The notes under the pieces were generated by a model. That model worked only from the letters and a program-made list of their open reading frames with translations, ran no database searches and was not told the origin of the DNA. A DNA stretch of 64,000 nucleotides from Sitta carolinensis (Eukaryota; Chordata; Aves; Passeriformes; Sittidae): NCBI GenBank assembly GCA_032173965.1, contig CM063284.1:64354863-64418862 (forward strand), given 5' to 3'. A program made the position numbers and the translations under genes. Position 1 is the first letter of the stretch, and each line of letters opens with the position of its first letter. This document shows positions 41,561 through 53,346 of this stretch, in pieces.

Positions 41561-41859
41561 GCAAGTGATGCAACTGCTAATCGGTTGGTTTTCACCAACT
41601 TTAATGCAGAACCGGTTCTGTACGCCTCCCTGTCCGATGATGACCTTTTCACTAGAAAACATAAACATTTTAAAAAGTTAAACCAGTATGTATTAATAGA
41701 ATACATTTTTTTAAATTTGCTTTTACTGTATCTAGTCACAGGTAACTTTCATTTAGGCATTATGGCAGCCTCAACCTCCAGAATTCAAACACATCCTTAA
41801 CTGGATTACACACACATCATCACAGCTTTTTATTTTAGTCTCCTTTTTTGCATTATTGC

Positions 41860-43320
41860 GTTCATACGGGCAAAAAGGCGGGCGAAGCTGTTAACGGCCC
41901 GAATCGCCCGTGCAAACCCCGCTCACGCAGGCAGCGGGCAATCCACCCCCCTTCCTTCGGCACTAATTTCGCTCACACGAGGTGCTGGGCCAGAGCACGG
42001 GGATGAGGAAGCCTCCCAGAGCTCTTGGGGCCGGCGCGGTGATCCCGGCCGAGCCCAGGCCCGAGCCGTGACGCATTTCTCTAACCGAGCCACTCGGCAC
42101 GACGGGAAGAGCCCGACCACAAGTGCGCCCCGCCCGGCCGCGGCCCTCCGCAAGCGGCCACACTGGCGCCAGGGCCGCGCTTCCCGCTCATTGTACTACG
42201 CGATAAGAAATTAAGTAATGCAAAAATATAAAACGGCCCGACGAAATAACAACAAAAGCCACCGGGGCCCGGGGCTGGGGAGGGGCCGGTTCTCTGGTGC
42301 CTCGGCCCAAGCGCCGCCGGGGCCTCCCCACCCCGCGCGCCCTGAGGGAGGCGAGGGCCGCGGCCCCGGGGGAGGGAAAGGGCCGAACACCCCAGCCCAT
42401 CCCACCCTGCCTCGTTCCCAATAGATCGGTTCGCGCCCCTTTTCCCGACCAGCGGACCCCGATCCCGACCATCGCTCCCCCCTCCACCCTCGCGATCCCG
42501 GCACTAACGCCTCTCGTCCTCCCCGCCGCCATCACCGCCAGCGCCGCTTCCGCCCCGCGAGGCCCTCCCCTGCGCGGGCTGCCCCGCGCGCAGCCTGACC
42601 CCTCGCCGCTACCTCCGGCGCCTCCCGCTCCGCGGCGGCTCCCGCAGGATTCTCCTCGCCCGCAGGGAGCGAGCGCTGCCGGACGCCACGCGCGGGGCCC
42701 GCGCGGAGCGGCGCAGGCGGAGCGGCGGACGAGCGGGCGGCGGAAGAGCCGGCGGGAGCCCCGGGGCGGCGCCGTGCGGTGGCCGATGGAGCTGGTGGCG
42801 GGGTGCTACGAGCAGGTGCTGCTGGGGTTCGCCACGCGGCCCGACCAGGTAACGGAAATAGGGGGACTGGGGGGAGGGAAGAAGCACAGAATCACAGAAC
42901 GGTCCGGGTTGGAAGGGACCTTAGAGGCCATCTAGCGCCAACCCGCTGCCACGGGCACGGACATCTTCCACGAGATCAGCGTGCTCAGAGCCCCATCCGG
43001 CCCGGCCTACGAACGCCTCCAGGCAGGTGTGTGGGGGGGAGTACCCCGCTCGCCCCTCTGGAAGCGCGCCCCGGCACTTACCGTCTCGTCCGTCCGCAGC
43101 CGCGGTTCCGGGCGCCGCCGGGGCTCTTAAAGCGCGTTGCGGGGGCGGAGCGGCCTCTCCCGCGGCCTCTGCCGCCAGGCTCGGCCCCTTCGCCGCCCCT
43201 AAGGGCACCCGGGGGCGACGGAGCCTCCGGGGTGCGGGCGGCCACGTGGGTGTGCGGGGGACCGCGGTGTGCGGTTGCTCCTCCCGACGCGGCGCGGAGG
43301 ATGGATGGGACGTGAGCTGG
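41860..43320. promoter_or_regulatory. CpG island, presumed bidirectional promoter of C6orf52-like and PAK1IP1
   Basis: A G+C- and CpG-rich block with abrupt edges, centred on the PAK1IP1 start codon and facing the minus-strand gene upstream. No TATA box is apparent near the PAK1IP1 start. Several GGGCGG/CCGCCC-like boxes occur, for example at 42130 and 42700-42775. The head-to-head arrangement is as in human. Confidence 0.75.
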
Positions 43321-46300
43321 GGCCAGGTGGAAGGCGTGTCTCCAGCCTGCCGTGGTGGAAAATGAGAGAATCCGCCTCTCTTGCCCTTGGGATTTATCTC
43401 TGTGCAGAGACAGCTTCGCCTAAACACAGCACTGATTACAAGCGGCGGTTTGCTCGCTTAAATCCTTTGGACTAATCTCCTAACAGCACATTAACTCAGT
43501 AAGATCCCATTATGCTCACAGCTAAGTATAATTCCTCCCCCTGTACTCGGCGCTGGTGAGGCCACACCTCGAGTGGTGTGTTCAGTTCTGGCCCCCTCAA
43601 TTCAGAAAAGACATTGAGACGCTGGAGCAGGTCCAGAGAAAGGTAATGGAGCTGCTGAAGGGTCTGGAACACAAGTCCAGCGAGGAGTGACTGAGGGAGC
43701 TGGGGGTATTTAGTCTGGAGAAAAGGAGGCTCATGGGGGATTTTATCATTGTCTCCAACTGCCTGGAAGGAGGGTAGCCAGGTGAGGGTTGGCCTCTTCT
43801 CTCAGGCAACCAGTGACAGGGCAAGAGGACATGGCCTCACACTGTGCCAGCAGACATTTAGGTTGGGCATTAGGTAGAATTTCTTCACAGACAGGGTGAT
43901 TAGACATTGGAATGAGCTGCCCAGGGAAGTGGCGGAGTTACCATCCCTGGAGGTGTTTGAGGAAAGTCTGGAGGTGGCACTTAGTGCCATGGTCTTGTTG
44001 AAAAGGTGATGGTCAGTCATGGGTTGGACATGATAATCCCAGAGGTCTTTTCCAACCTATTTGATCCCATGATTCTAGTTTTCACACATATACTTTTTCA
44101 GCTTTTGCTTTTAAAAAATAAAATTACAGGACAATGAAGCAGAAGCTTTCTGTGGTAAGCTTGAGAAAAAAATTAAATTGTTTTGCATTTCATTTGCAGT
44201 CCTGGACAGTCATCCCTGATTTTACACATCATGCCCACTCTGCCTCGTTGTCTGCAGTAGCAGTGAATAACAGATATGTGGTCACTGGGAGCAGGGATGA
44301 GACAATCCAAATCTATGACATGAAAAAGAAGATAGAACATGGAGCGCTGCTACAGCACAATGGTAAGGGACCATTTCTTTGTAAAAAACTTTAATGATAA
44401 AAAATAGTAGCTGAAAAACTGGCCCTTTCCAGAAGAAGAAAACTATTTTTTCTTTCTGATATGATTGTAGTAGTGGTGGTGTTGCAGCAATGATGGTATG
44501 ATCATGCAAACAAGGTAAGCTTTTGTGCATAAAAGGTAAAAAAAATATTTTGGTATTAGCTCACAAATATTGCTGCTGCTTTAAATTATTTTAGTTTTAA
44601 CTGGTTAAGAAGTTAGGAGCCACAAGTGACTTATATGCCATTTTTCTTCTATCAGGATGATTATTTAGACCATGCCTACTCCCAGCTACCATCTTTCCCA
44701 GTGTTCTTGTCCTGTCACAGGTGTACATGAGGCCCACAAAAGAGAGTTTGTGTGTGAGAGCAGGCTGCTGCCGCCAGAGGAGTTAACCTGGTACATTTCC
44801 CACTGTATGTGATGCCTGGATTACAACTACAAAGTACATGATAGTCACAGAACAGTTTGGGTATTGGAGAGGATCTTTTAAAGGTCATCTAGTCCGACCC
44901 CACTGCAGAGGGCAGAGACATTTTCAACCAGATCAGGTTACTCGGAGCCCCATCCAATTTGGCCTTCAACATTTCCAAGGCTGGAGTATCAACCACATGT
45001 CTGGGCAACTGTTTCAAAGTATCACTGCAGTCCTTGTAAAAACACTTCTTCCTTACCTCTAATCTAAATTGACCCCTTTTAGTCTAAAACCATTATCCAT
45101 TGTCCTATCACCATAGGCCCTTCTAAAATGTTTGTCCCTATCTTTCTTACAAGCTCCCTTCAAGGACTGAAGGCCACAATAAGGTCTCCCTGCAGCCTCC
45201 TCCGAGCTGAACAATTCCAATTCTTTTAGCCTTTCTTCACAGGACAGGTGTTCCATCTCTGGTCATCATCATGGCCCTTCTTTGGACTTGCTTAAACAGG
45301 TCCACATCATTCTTATGCTGGGGACCTGTTTGAGCTGGATGTAGTGTTTCAGGTGGGGTCTCAGAAGAGCAGAGCAGAAGGGCGGAATCCCCTTCCTCAG
45401 CTTGCTGCCCATGTTGCCTTTGATTCAGCCCAGGACACATTTGGCTTTCTGGGCTGGAAACACACATTGCTGGGTCATGTCCAACCTCTCATCCCTCAGC
45501 AAGCCAAAGTCCCTCTCATCAGAGCTGCACTCAATCCGTCCATCCCCAGCCTGTGCTGATACCAGCTTGCACTGTGCTTCATGGAACTTTGAGGTTCCCA
45601 TGGCCCACTACTTGAACTTGTTCATGTCCCTCTGGGTGGCATCCCATCCCTCACCACTCCCACAGCTTAGTGTCATCTGCAAACTTGCTGAGGTTTGGTA
45701 CAGTTCTGTTAATGGTTGTCCAAATAAATCTGTTTGGGTCATTTGTAGCTCAGTATTGATTAACCAAAAAGATTCAGGACCTAGACTGAGCATGGTAGCT
45801 GCATTTAACTCATGTGTGATACATCTGGTGATTATGGGGAAGCAGCGTTTGAGTACTGCTTTGATGGAGGACAGACCAGATAGAGTTCAGGCATGCATGG
45901 GTAAAGGGTGCCTTATAGAGCATATCAGACTATTGAATATAGCAAGCAAGTTTGAGGGCTTTTTGAAGAAATACTTAGGAAGTCATTTAGATTTTCCCAA
46001 GGTTAGGGTAAGTAGCTGGCATGCCTTGATGCAAGAAGCTTTTCTGTTGTATGTTCTCTGTTAATTTGTGCAATAACTGTTTGGTGTGTACAACACTGTT
46101 AATTGTATTTCTAGGCACGATAACTTGTTTGGAATTCTATGGGACTGCACATCTACTCAGTGGGGCTGAAGATGGACTCATTTGTATCTGGAACACAAAG
46201 AGATGGGAATGTCTGAAATCCATTAAGGCACATAAGTCAGTTTCTTAAATCTTCATATTCATGTACATTTTCATGTCTATTTTCCTTGTAAATAATACAC

Positions 46301-49300
46301 GTGACTAATGTTTTGTTTTTATCAGGGGACATGTGACATCTCTTTCTATTCATCCTTCTGGGAAATTGGCTTTGTCAGTCGGAACAGATAAAACATTAAG
46401 GTGAGTCAAAACTGATGAGGGAATGCTGAGAATCATAGTTCAGTAACTTTTAGTAAGGTGTTATAAGCATCAATTCCACGTGGGGACTAGGCTGTGCAAC
46501 ACTGATAAAACATATATGTTATCAAATGGTTCAAAGATCCATTGGTTTGTCTTTTGAATTTCTAAGTGCCAGCTGTTCATACCTTCTTGTGAGCTCTGAC
46601 TCTCCACAAGTCACTTAGAGATGTATAAATATGTTTGCATCTTGGAACACAATTTGCTTAAACTTTTGAAGAGTGTCAGGTTTTGTGTAGTGTGATTTTT
46701 CACTTGGAGTGTTTCCATGTTGCTGTAAATACCTGTTTTAGAGATATAAAATGCTATTTTAACAGCACAGATTGCTATTGGTCTCCTCTTGGGCTCAGTA
46801 TTGCAAATGGTGATTTAGAAAATGAATAACACAAGTTCAACATTATAGTGTGCAAACAGTACATGAACTCATCATTTTCTCTTGCATTAAGAAAGCAGAA
46901 AAATGCATAAAGAGGCTTAAAAGCTTCCTTTGGGTGCTTTATGTCAGCAGATTGGATTTTAGTTTTGCTGTGCTGTTTTTAACCAGAGTGCACATTACCT
47001 GTTTTGTGTTTCAGAACTTGGAATCTTGTTGAAGGACGATCAGCCTTCATCAAAAACCTGAAGCAAAGTGAGTTTAACAATCTAAATCCACTAATTAAGT
47101 ACAATTTGATAGGTTTTTTTCCTTCATGTAAAGTTGACTGAATTAATCAAGTCAGTTATTTGCAAACTTTCACAATCTCTTTTTTACGTGTGCAGCCAAG
47201 CATATGTAAACTCATGTCGTTAATAATAATCATTTAGCAAAAAGAAAACATAGTACTACTAAAGTAAATTTTTTTTCCTTGAAATTTGAGGTCACAGCAT
47301 TTAAATAAATGTGGTTTAGTTTGTTTTTCTTTATATGATTCTGATAATCAGAAATATACATTTAAGAGCATAGCTGTTTATTCTAGTTTATTTGATTTTT
47401 CACTGAATATTTTCTTCGGTATAGGTAGAAAATAATGTCTAGCAGCTTCTAAAGATTCTTACTTTTAGATTCTCTAAAATGTATCAATGTGTACAGATGC
47501 ACACATAATTAAATGGTCCCCTGATGGAGAGAAGTATGTGACCGTGATAACAAACAAAGTGGATATCTACAGACTTGACACAGCTTCAATTACTGGCACC
47601 ATTACAACAGAGAAGAGGATTTCTTCACTTAGATTTATTACAGTAAGTACAGAAACGAGGGGTGTTGGGAAATTAACTGGTTTGAAACACATTAAATTAA
47701 TCACACTTGTATTTCTCTTCCCATTCCAAGGATTCTATCCTTGCCATAGCTGGAGATGATGAAATTATTAGGTTCTACAACTGTGACTCTCAAAAATGCC
47801 TGTGTGAATTTAAAGCTCATGAAAACAGGTATTCTATATTTGTTTACTATTTAAATATTTATGGCAGTGCTGAGTCCTCTCTAAAATTCAGTGGCTTGTA
47901 ACGTTCAACATATTTTGCTTTTGTTTTAGTATAGAAAGTGAATTTGTTTATGTGCTAAATTCCAAACAGACTTGTTTGCTTTTTGTATGAGCACAAGTAC
48001 TGTCCTGCATGCATGTTACAAAAACAATAGGGTACAGAGTTAAGAATATTACTGTTCTAAATATGTGAGTGGGTGAGTGTGTGTATGTGTTTGTGTTTAA
48101 CCAGTCTTTACTGAATCTGACTCTTTAGAATGCTTCAAAAAATCAAACCAGTTTTATTCAGTTCAAACAATAGGAGTGTAATCACGTATTCTCTGGTTTT
48201 GAATACCAAATATTTGTCCAAATGTTGCTTTGAATTCATCAAAACACAAGCATTAGCAGTAATGTCACCAATGTGTCTAATAGTGTATGCTTTAAAGTAT
48301 TAAAGGGTTCTGAATTGAATCCTAATAAGCCTAGAAAAGGCAAATATTCCTAATATAAATGACAGCACTCAAAGCAGATCCAAGTTCCTGCCTGTCACTT
48401 GGGGATTATTTTGTTCAAACTGATTTTTTAGACTGTCACCTATTCATCTTTAATTTCTCTCAGCTTACTGGTCTGAAATGAAATGCAATCCTATAAGATA
48501 AAAATGTATTCCTTTTCACAGAATAAAAGATATTTATAGTTTTGAAAGAGAAGGACAGCATATTATTGTTACTGCATCCAGTGATGGTTACATTAAAATG
48601 TGGAATCTGGATCTTGATAAGGTTGGTGTATTACACTGCTTGTTATATTTAAGAAAATTAACAGAGAACCAGAATTGCAGACAGTTCTGTTGTAAGAGTT
48701 CATTTTAAATCACTGAGGAAAATTTATGGGGGTATCTTGATTTTCTTCCATGTTACGTTCAGTAGAATGTATGTCTATGCACATATATTTATGCACTCAT
48801 ATTTTTTTTATCTTTGTACTTTTTTTTTAAACAAACTATAAAATCTGATGAGATTATGAGATCTCATCTCCACTTTATGTAAAGTCATACTTCCCATCAG
48901 CCCTAGCCAAGCTTATGACTATCTAATCAGTTATGTATGTTACGACTATGTAATTAGTTAAGGACTGCTGTGAATTTCTGTAATGTTGATGACCGTTGCT
49001 ACTCTTAAAAACACCAAGTCTGTGTTTTGGGCAGGGGAAGGTGGTTGTTCATGTCGGGGGAGGAACTTATCCTTTGGAAAAGTTCAAATACATAAATATA
49101 CTGGGTACTTGTATTTCCTTTATTTTCCAATAGTTCTGAGTAGCACAGTTCAACAAGGAAGCATGTCTTATCTTTAAAGTTCATTGTGTTTATTGTTTGC
49201 TCTTAAAATCAGAAATAGATTTTTAATATTTATTGCCTAGTTAAGCAAATAATTATTTCTCAACATATATACACTTGAAATCTGAATTTGCCTGTTTTTA

Positions 49301-50679
49301 ATTTCACCCACTCTGATTATTTTTATACTTGTAAGTGCAGGAGTAATCTCCCTCTTACCTCTTCACCTTACATTTCTGTTCCACTTGTACAACATTGACA
49401 GAGTGATCAGGGAACTCTTTACATTGTGTAACATTGTTTTTATTTTGACCAAAATCCTTTCCCTGCTGGCAGACTTTTGCATAACTGTGTGGGCTGCTCT
49501 GTCCAGCTCTGAGGGTTAGAATATCCTAATACAGTAGTTTCCAGTGGGTTGATGCTGTTAACACTTCACATGTGTCTGTGACAATTTATCCCCTGATATC
49601 TGTAATAGAATATTTGTGTTTCAAGAGCTGAGCGATACAATTGCCTAACAATGCAAGTGGGCAGTGAGATGCTTTCTCACTTCAAATAATTCATTAAATT
49701 TAACCAGAAACAAAATAAGGTTTAAATAATCTTCTTTTATATTTTCTTCAGATTAAAGATGGGCCATCTTTACTGTGTGAAGTCAATACCAAAGCTAGGC
49801 TGACATGTCTTGCAGTATGGCTTGACCGAGCTTCAAAAATGAAAGAAAACTCTGATAAAACTGCAACATCATCTCAAGGTAACAGAATTTTGTGTTTTGA
49901 ATTGCTAATGTGACTGTGAAATGGAATACACCGAGTGGGAGGTTTCTACTGTATCCATTGGAGAATGTTCTGTTATTTTGAAGTAGTGGGGATATGATGC
50001 TGGCAAGTGATGGAAGTGATAACAGATACACTTACCAATCTGATAGTGTCTCAAACCCATATGTTTGTTGGAGAACAAAAGCCTCTTTTCACTCTAATAA
50101 AAGTTTCCTTTCTATTTACTAGAATAACATACTGAGGAAGCCACTGCAAAGCTTTTGAGACAGATAAGAAAATAAACAGTTGATAGAACTGTATGTCTTG
50201 TTTTTCTATAAGTAAAATTAGGCCTGAGGCCACTATAGCTGGGCAAACTTAGGAAGTCTAGCTCTATTTCTTTGGGTTTTCTGCTGTTGTTTTCCTGCAT
50301 TGTAATCTATTTACATACTTGATCTTTATATATTTTAATTGCACAGGCAAAATTAGCATAAATGGCACTTTCCTCTGCAAAATAAAAAGCTATTTATAAC
50401 CTTTCTTTAAAAAATAGATACAAATAAGTCTCTGTACCATTTAGACTACAAAGACTGGACATAAAGGTCACTGTAAATATTCCTTACTTTTTTTCAGAAA
50501 CAGAAGATGAAAAATCATCAATAGCCAGGATAAACAAAGATTTTTGGACTACTAAAAGGGTTAAAACAGCAAAAAGAAAGAGAAAAGTTATTCTAGAGAA
50601 ACAAAAGCTGGAAGCTCCAGTGAAAAAGAAGAAAAAGGAACAGAATAGCCTGAAGGCAGTTACTTTCTCTCCTGTATAA
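42786..50679 (+). CDS. PAK1IP1: PAK1IP1, p21-activated kinase 1-interacting protein 1 (WD-repeat protein)
   Basis: PAK1IP1 is a nucleolar WD40 protein related to yeast Mak11. It acts in 60S ribosome biogenesis and is reported as a PAK1 inhibitor and p53/MDM2 modulator. Ten coding exons: 42786-42848, 44200-44362, 46115-46235, 46326-46400, 47015-47067, 47497-47642, 47731-47828, 48522-48621, 49752-49878 and 50498-50679. They sum to 1128 nt (375 residues plus stop), and all phases agree. It starts [12 protein letters not shown], nearly identical to the human start. WD units include [60 protein letters not shown] and [14 protein letters not shown]. The C-terminus is Lys/Arg-rich ([11 protein letters not shown] and KKKKKE), a nuclear/nucleolar localisation signal. 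The human protein is 392 residues; the bird tail is shorter. Introns 1 and 2 carry CR1 copies. Confidence 0.97.
42883..43025 (-). mobile_element. CR1 LINE 3'-end fragment inside the CpG island
   Basis: AATCACAGAACGGTCCGGGT, then TTGGAAGGGACCTTAGAGGC and CCATCTAGCGCCAACC, is a reverse CR1 3' UTR. It starts only about 35 bp after the PAK1IP1 exon 1 donor. It is unusually CpG-rich for a CR1 copy. Confidence 0.9.
43538..44078 (+). mobile_element. CR1 LINE 3' fragment (forward orientation)
   Basis: Forward CR1 sequence from CTCGGCGCTGGTGAGGCCAC, through CTGGAGCAGGTCCAGAGAAA, GCTGCCCAGGGAAGTGGCGG and GGTGTTTGAGGAAAGTCTGG, to the 3' end GATCCCATGATTCTA. It lies in PAK1IP1 intron 1. Confidence 0.95.
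44846..45720 (-). mobile_element. CR1 LINE fragment (reverse orientation)
   Basis: Starts AGTCACAGAACAGTTTGGG and continues with CATCTAGTCCGACCCCACTG, TCTTTGGACTTGCTTAAACA and GGATGTAGTGTTTCAGGTGG, up to GTGTCATCTGCAAACTTGCT. It covers the 3' UTR and the end of ORF2. It lies in PAK1IP1 intron 2. Confidence 0.94.
45721..46114 (+). other. PAK1IP1 intron 2, 3' part
   Basis: Unassigned intronic sequence. A frame running out of the CR1 into it (to 46064) is fortuitous. Confidence 0.5.
46401..50497 (+). other. PAK1IP1 introns 4-9
   Basis: AT-rich introns between the small exons listed for PAK1IP1. No transposon or RNA gene was recognised. An irregular GT-rich run lies at about 48066-48098. Confidence 0.6.
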
Positions 50680-50835
50680 AAAGTAAATGCTGGTGTTGCT
50701 CTAGTTTTTGTAAGAATGTTAATCCTAACAGGACCTATACCTCTGATCCGATGTGTTGTTTAAAAGTAATTAATGTTATTACTCTTGTAAACTGACTGAT
50801 CATTTTGGAAGCTTTCCCTAAGTGAACAAAGCAAA

Positions 50836-50841
50836 AATAAA
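50836..50841 (+). terminator. PAK1IP1 poly(A) signal (a second at 50922-50927)
   Basis: AATAAA 157 bp past the stop codon, with a second AATAAA about 80 bp further on. Either would give a short 3' UTR. Confidence 0.65.
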
Positions 50842-50929
50842 TTCATAATATGTAATACTTATATTTTTCTATTAACAGTACCATACACATTTTAACTGTC
50901 TCTGAAAAAGCCAGCTAAAATAATAAAAA

Positions 50930-52839
50930 TAGCTGCATCTGCCTCAGTTACATTTTTGTTTCACTTAAGTGCATATTAAAAACATGTACACTTCTTCATT
51001 CTAGTGTTGAAAATGTTACTGTTCGTTTGACTCAAGATATGGTCTGCCTTTGTCCTACATTTCTTTTCCTACTGTTAGAAAGAACATGTTAAAATTACTT
51101 AAAATATGATGATCACATCCCATTCTTACACTCATGGAAAACTGTAATTTCTAGTTCTCCACATGGACTTACACATGGACTTAATAAGCACAATGTTTTG
51201 CTTTTTTTTACTGTGTTTATATTTAATATATTTAATTTTTTAAAAAATCTTTGTACCCATGGTTCACATGACTGGAACATTTTGATCAAAATGATACATA
51301 ATGTTAGGAGGAAGAGTTTATATCAATAAGGTTTTACCTTCTCCCTTCCCACTGTATTTTTGCAAATTCTCAATCTGAGCCATGTTGTTAAAAAAGAATT
51401 ATATAACACTTGAAATTTTTGCCATGCTGATAAAATGTCATCTATCTCTTGTTTGTACTTAAACAAAAAGTAAATTCCTGACCTTCTCAGTCAGTGGGAA
51501 CAGGAATTTATCCTAAGCCTTATTACAAATATACGATGAGAAAAACGAAGTAGAGGTGGAGAGAACAAGGTCAAAGAGCTGAACTAAATGTTTCCTTAAT
51601 TTTAGGGTGTAAAGCATGTTAATATTGTTTTCTGTGCTACTGGAGTAGTCATTTCTGTTTTCAAAGAATAATTGCAGTTATGCTTTATTCTGATTCACTT
51701 CATCCATTCCTCTTTATTTGTGTAGCAAGAGAAAAAGTAGAGAAAAACAGATAAAAAGATTGAGCCAAATCTGGAGACAGGAATGCAAGCTGGTTTAGGG
51801 ATATAAAACAGGATGTAGCTCCAGTTCAGCTCTATGCTCTGACACTGAAACAAAATGAGCATCATCAGTGCTGTTACAGAATTGTTCATGTGACAGTAGC
51901 AGTATTCTCTTGGAAGTGGGTGTCCATATTTACCTTCTGTAACTGTTTTCCTTACTTAGATAAATAATTTGAGCCCCTTGTTTGGATATTTGATATAGTT
52001 GATTTATGCAAGCTCAGTTTAATTCAACATTAACAGTATTAAGTTTGAGCTTACACAGCTTTTCATTCTAATGATACCCTAAATGTTTGTATTCACAAAC
52101 ACATGCAAATAATATAGGACTTCAAATGGTTTGTTGACCTGACAGAAAGATGCCAACAGATTTTTAATTCATAAGGCTTCTACAGTATATATAAAACTTC
52201 AAAAGTATAAGCTTAAATAAGGGAATTGTGTACAGTGATTTCACTTGTAAAGTGTTTTGTCTAATCGAACCGCCCCTCAGTTTAGGGATCTGGCTACAGG
52301 ACTGCTTTTTCTTTCTATATGGTGAAACACCCATGGGAGGGAAGTGCATGGAGAATTGGAATAAAATCGTGGAGGATCATTTGCATGAAGAAAATCTGTT
52401 TCAGCATTCGGGAAAAAGTTTAGCTTTGTTGGCAGTTATAAACATCTGTACATTTTTTTCCGGATTTAAAAAAAAAATAATGCAAAACATTTTCTTTACA
52501 AGATGTTTTCCATCTACCACTGTTGCATAACTTCTACAGCAGAAGACTGCTTCTTCTGGTGCACTAGTTTGTAATTTGGAGGTCCTAGAAATCCTCTACG
52601 TGTTCCATACAAGAGCTACACTGAAATTACTGATCAAAGCTGCAAGCAGCCCGTAGGCTGCCCAGAGCTGTAGCTCATGCTCCACCGAAACCCAATTTCA
52701 AATTCTCAGCTGTACCACGGAACGCCACTTCAGGATGAGGACCGGGATGGATTAGGAGCACACGACCGCAGTTCTGCGGGAGCTTTGCCCCTCACTGAAC
52801 ACGACCACAAAACCTGGTCTGTGCTGAGTCATTTGTAGG
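50930..52839. other. intergenic interval PAK1IP1-TMEM14C
   Basis: About 1.9 kb of AT-rich DNA between the PAK1IP1 poly(A) signals and the TMEM14C CpG-rich start. Nothing recognisable is seen. Confidence 0.6.
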
Positions 52840-53250
52840 CACCAGGGCTTGCTCGGGCATCCCCGACCCCGGCCTGCCGCCGTGCCCGGGGATTCCCGGG
52901 AGCTCTGCACGAAGGTGGGAAGACACCAGCGCCTCCTCCTCCGCAACCCCTGGCCGCCGGGCTCACCCTGGTGGGTCTCGGGAGGGTTTTCGCCTGGGTT
53001 TTGCGCTCAGACCCTTTCTTTCCGCCTCCAGAACAGCCGGAAAAGGGAAGCTTTGGGCGGTGCGTGGTCCCTCGCCTCCCCTTCCGCCGCCCGCTCCGCC
53101 CCGGTCGCTGCGGAGCGGGGCCGCCGCGCAGGTGGGACCCGGCGCTGTCCCTGTGCCCCCGGGGCTGCCTTCCCAGCAAAGCCGGCTTCATCTCCTGGCC
53201 TCGCCTCAGTGCGCAGGCTTCAGGCCGGCCTTTGCTCGTGGAAAAGCCCG
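52840..53250 (+). promoter_or_regulatory. CpG-rich promoter / 5' UTR region of TMEM14C
   Basis: G+C- and CpG-rich block just upstream of the TMEM14C start-codon exon, which begins after TTCCAG at 53339. A non-coding first exon with a donor such as GCGCAG|GTGGGA (about 53129) or CGAAG|GTGGGA (about 52912) is likely. Which donor is used cannot be told. Confidence 0.6.
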
Positions 53251-53346
53251 CCACGGCAAAATGCCTTGCTTTTTTTTTCTTTTTTCTCCCCTGAAAAGGG
53301 TTAAGAGGTGCTGATCTTCCCCCAATTTTCTCTTCCAGTGTTCGGC

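Noticed and set aside
42188..43427. Long frames in the PAK1IP1 CpG island on both strands
   Set aside because: Compositional artefacts of CpG-rich DNA. Only the 63-nt PAK1IP1 exon 1 frame has family support.
45402..46064. 220-codon plus-strand frame in PAK1IP1 intron 2
   Set aside because: It starts inside a reverse-oriented CR1 and runs into unique intron by chance. It is not in phase with PAK1IP1 exons.
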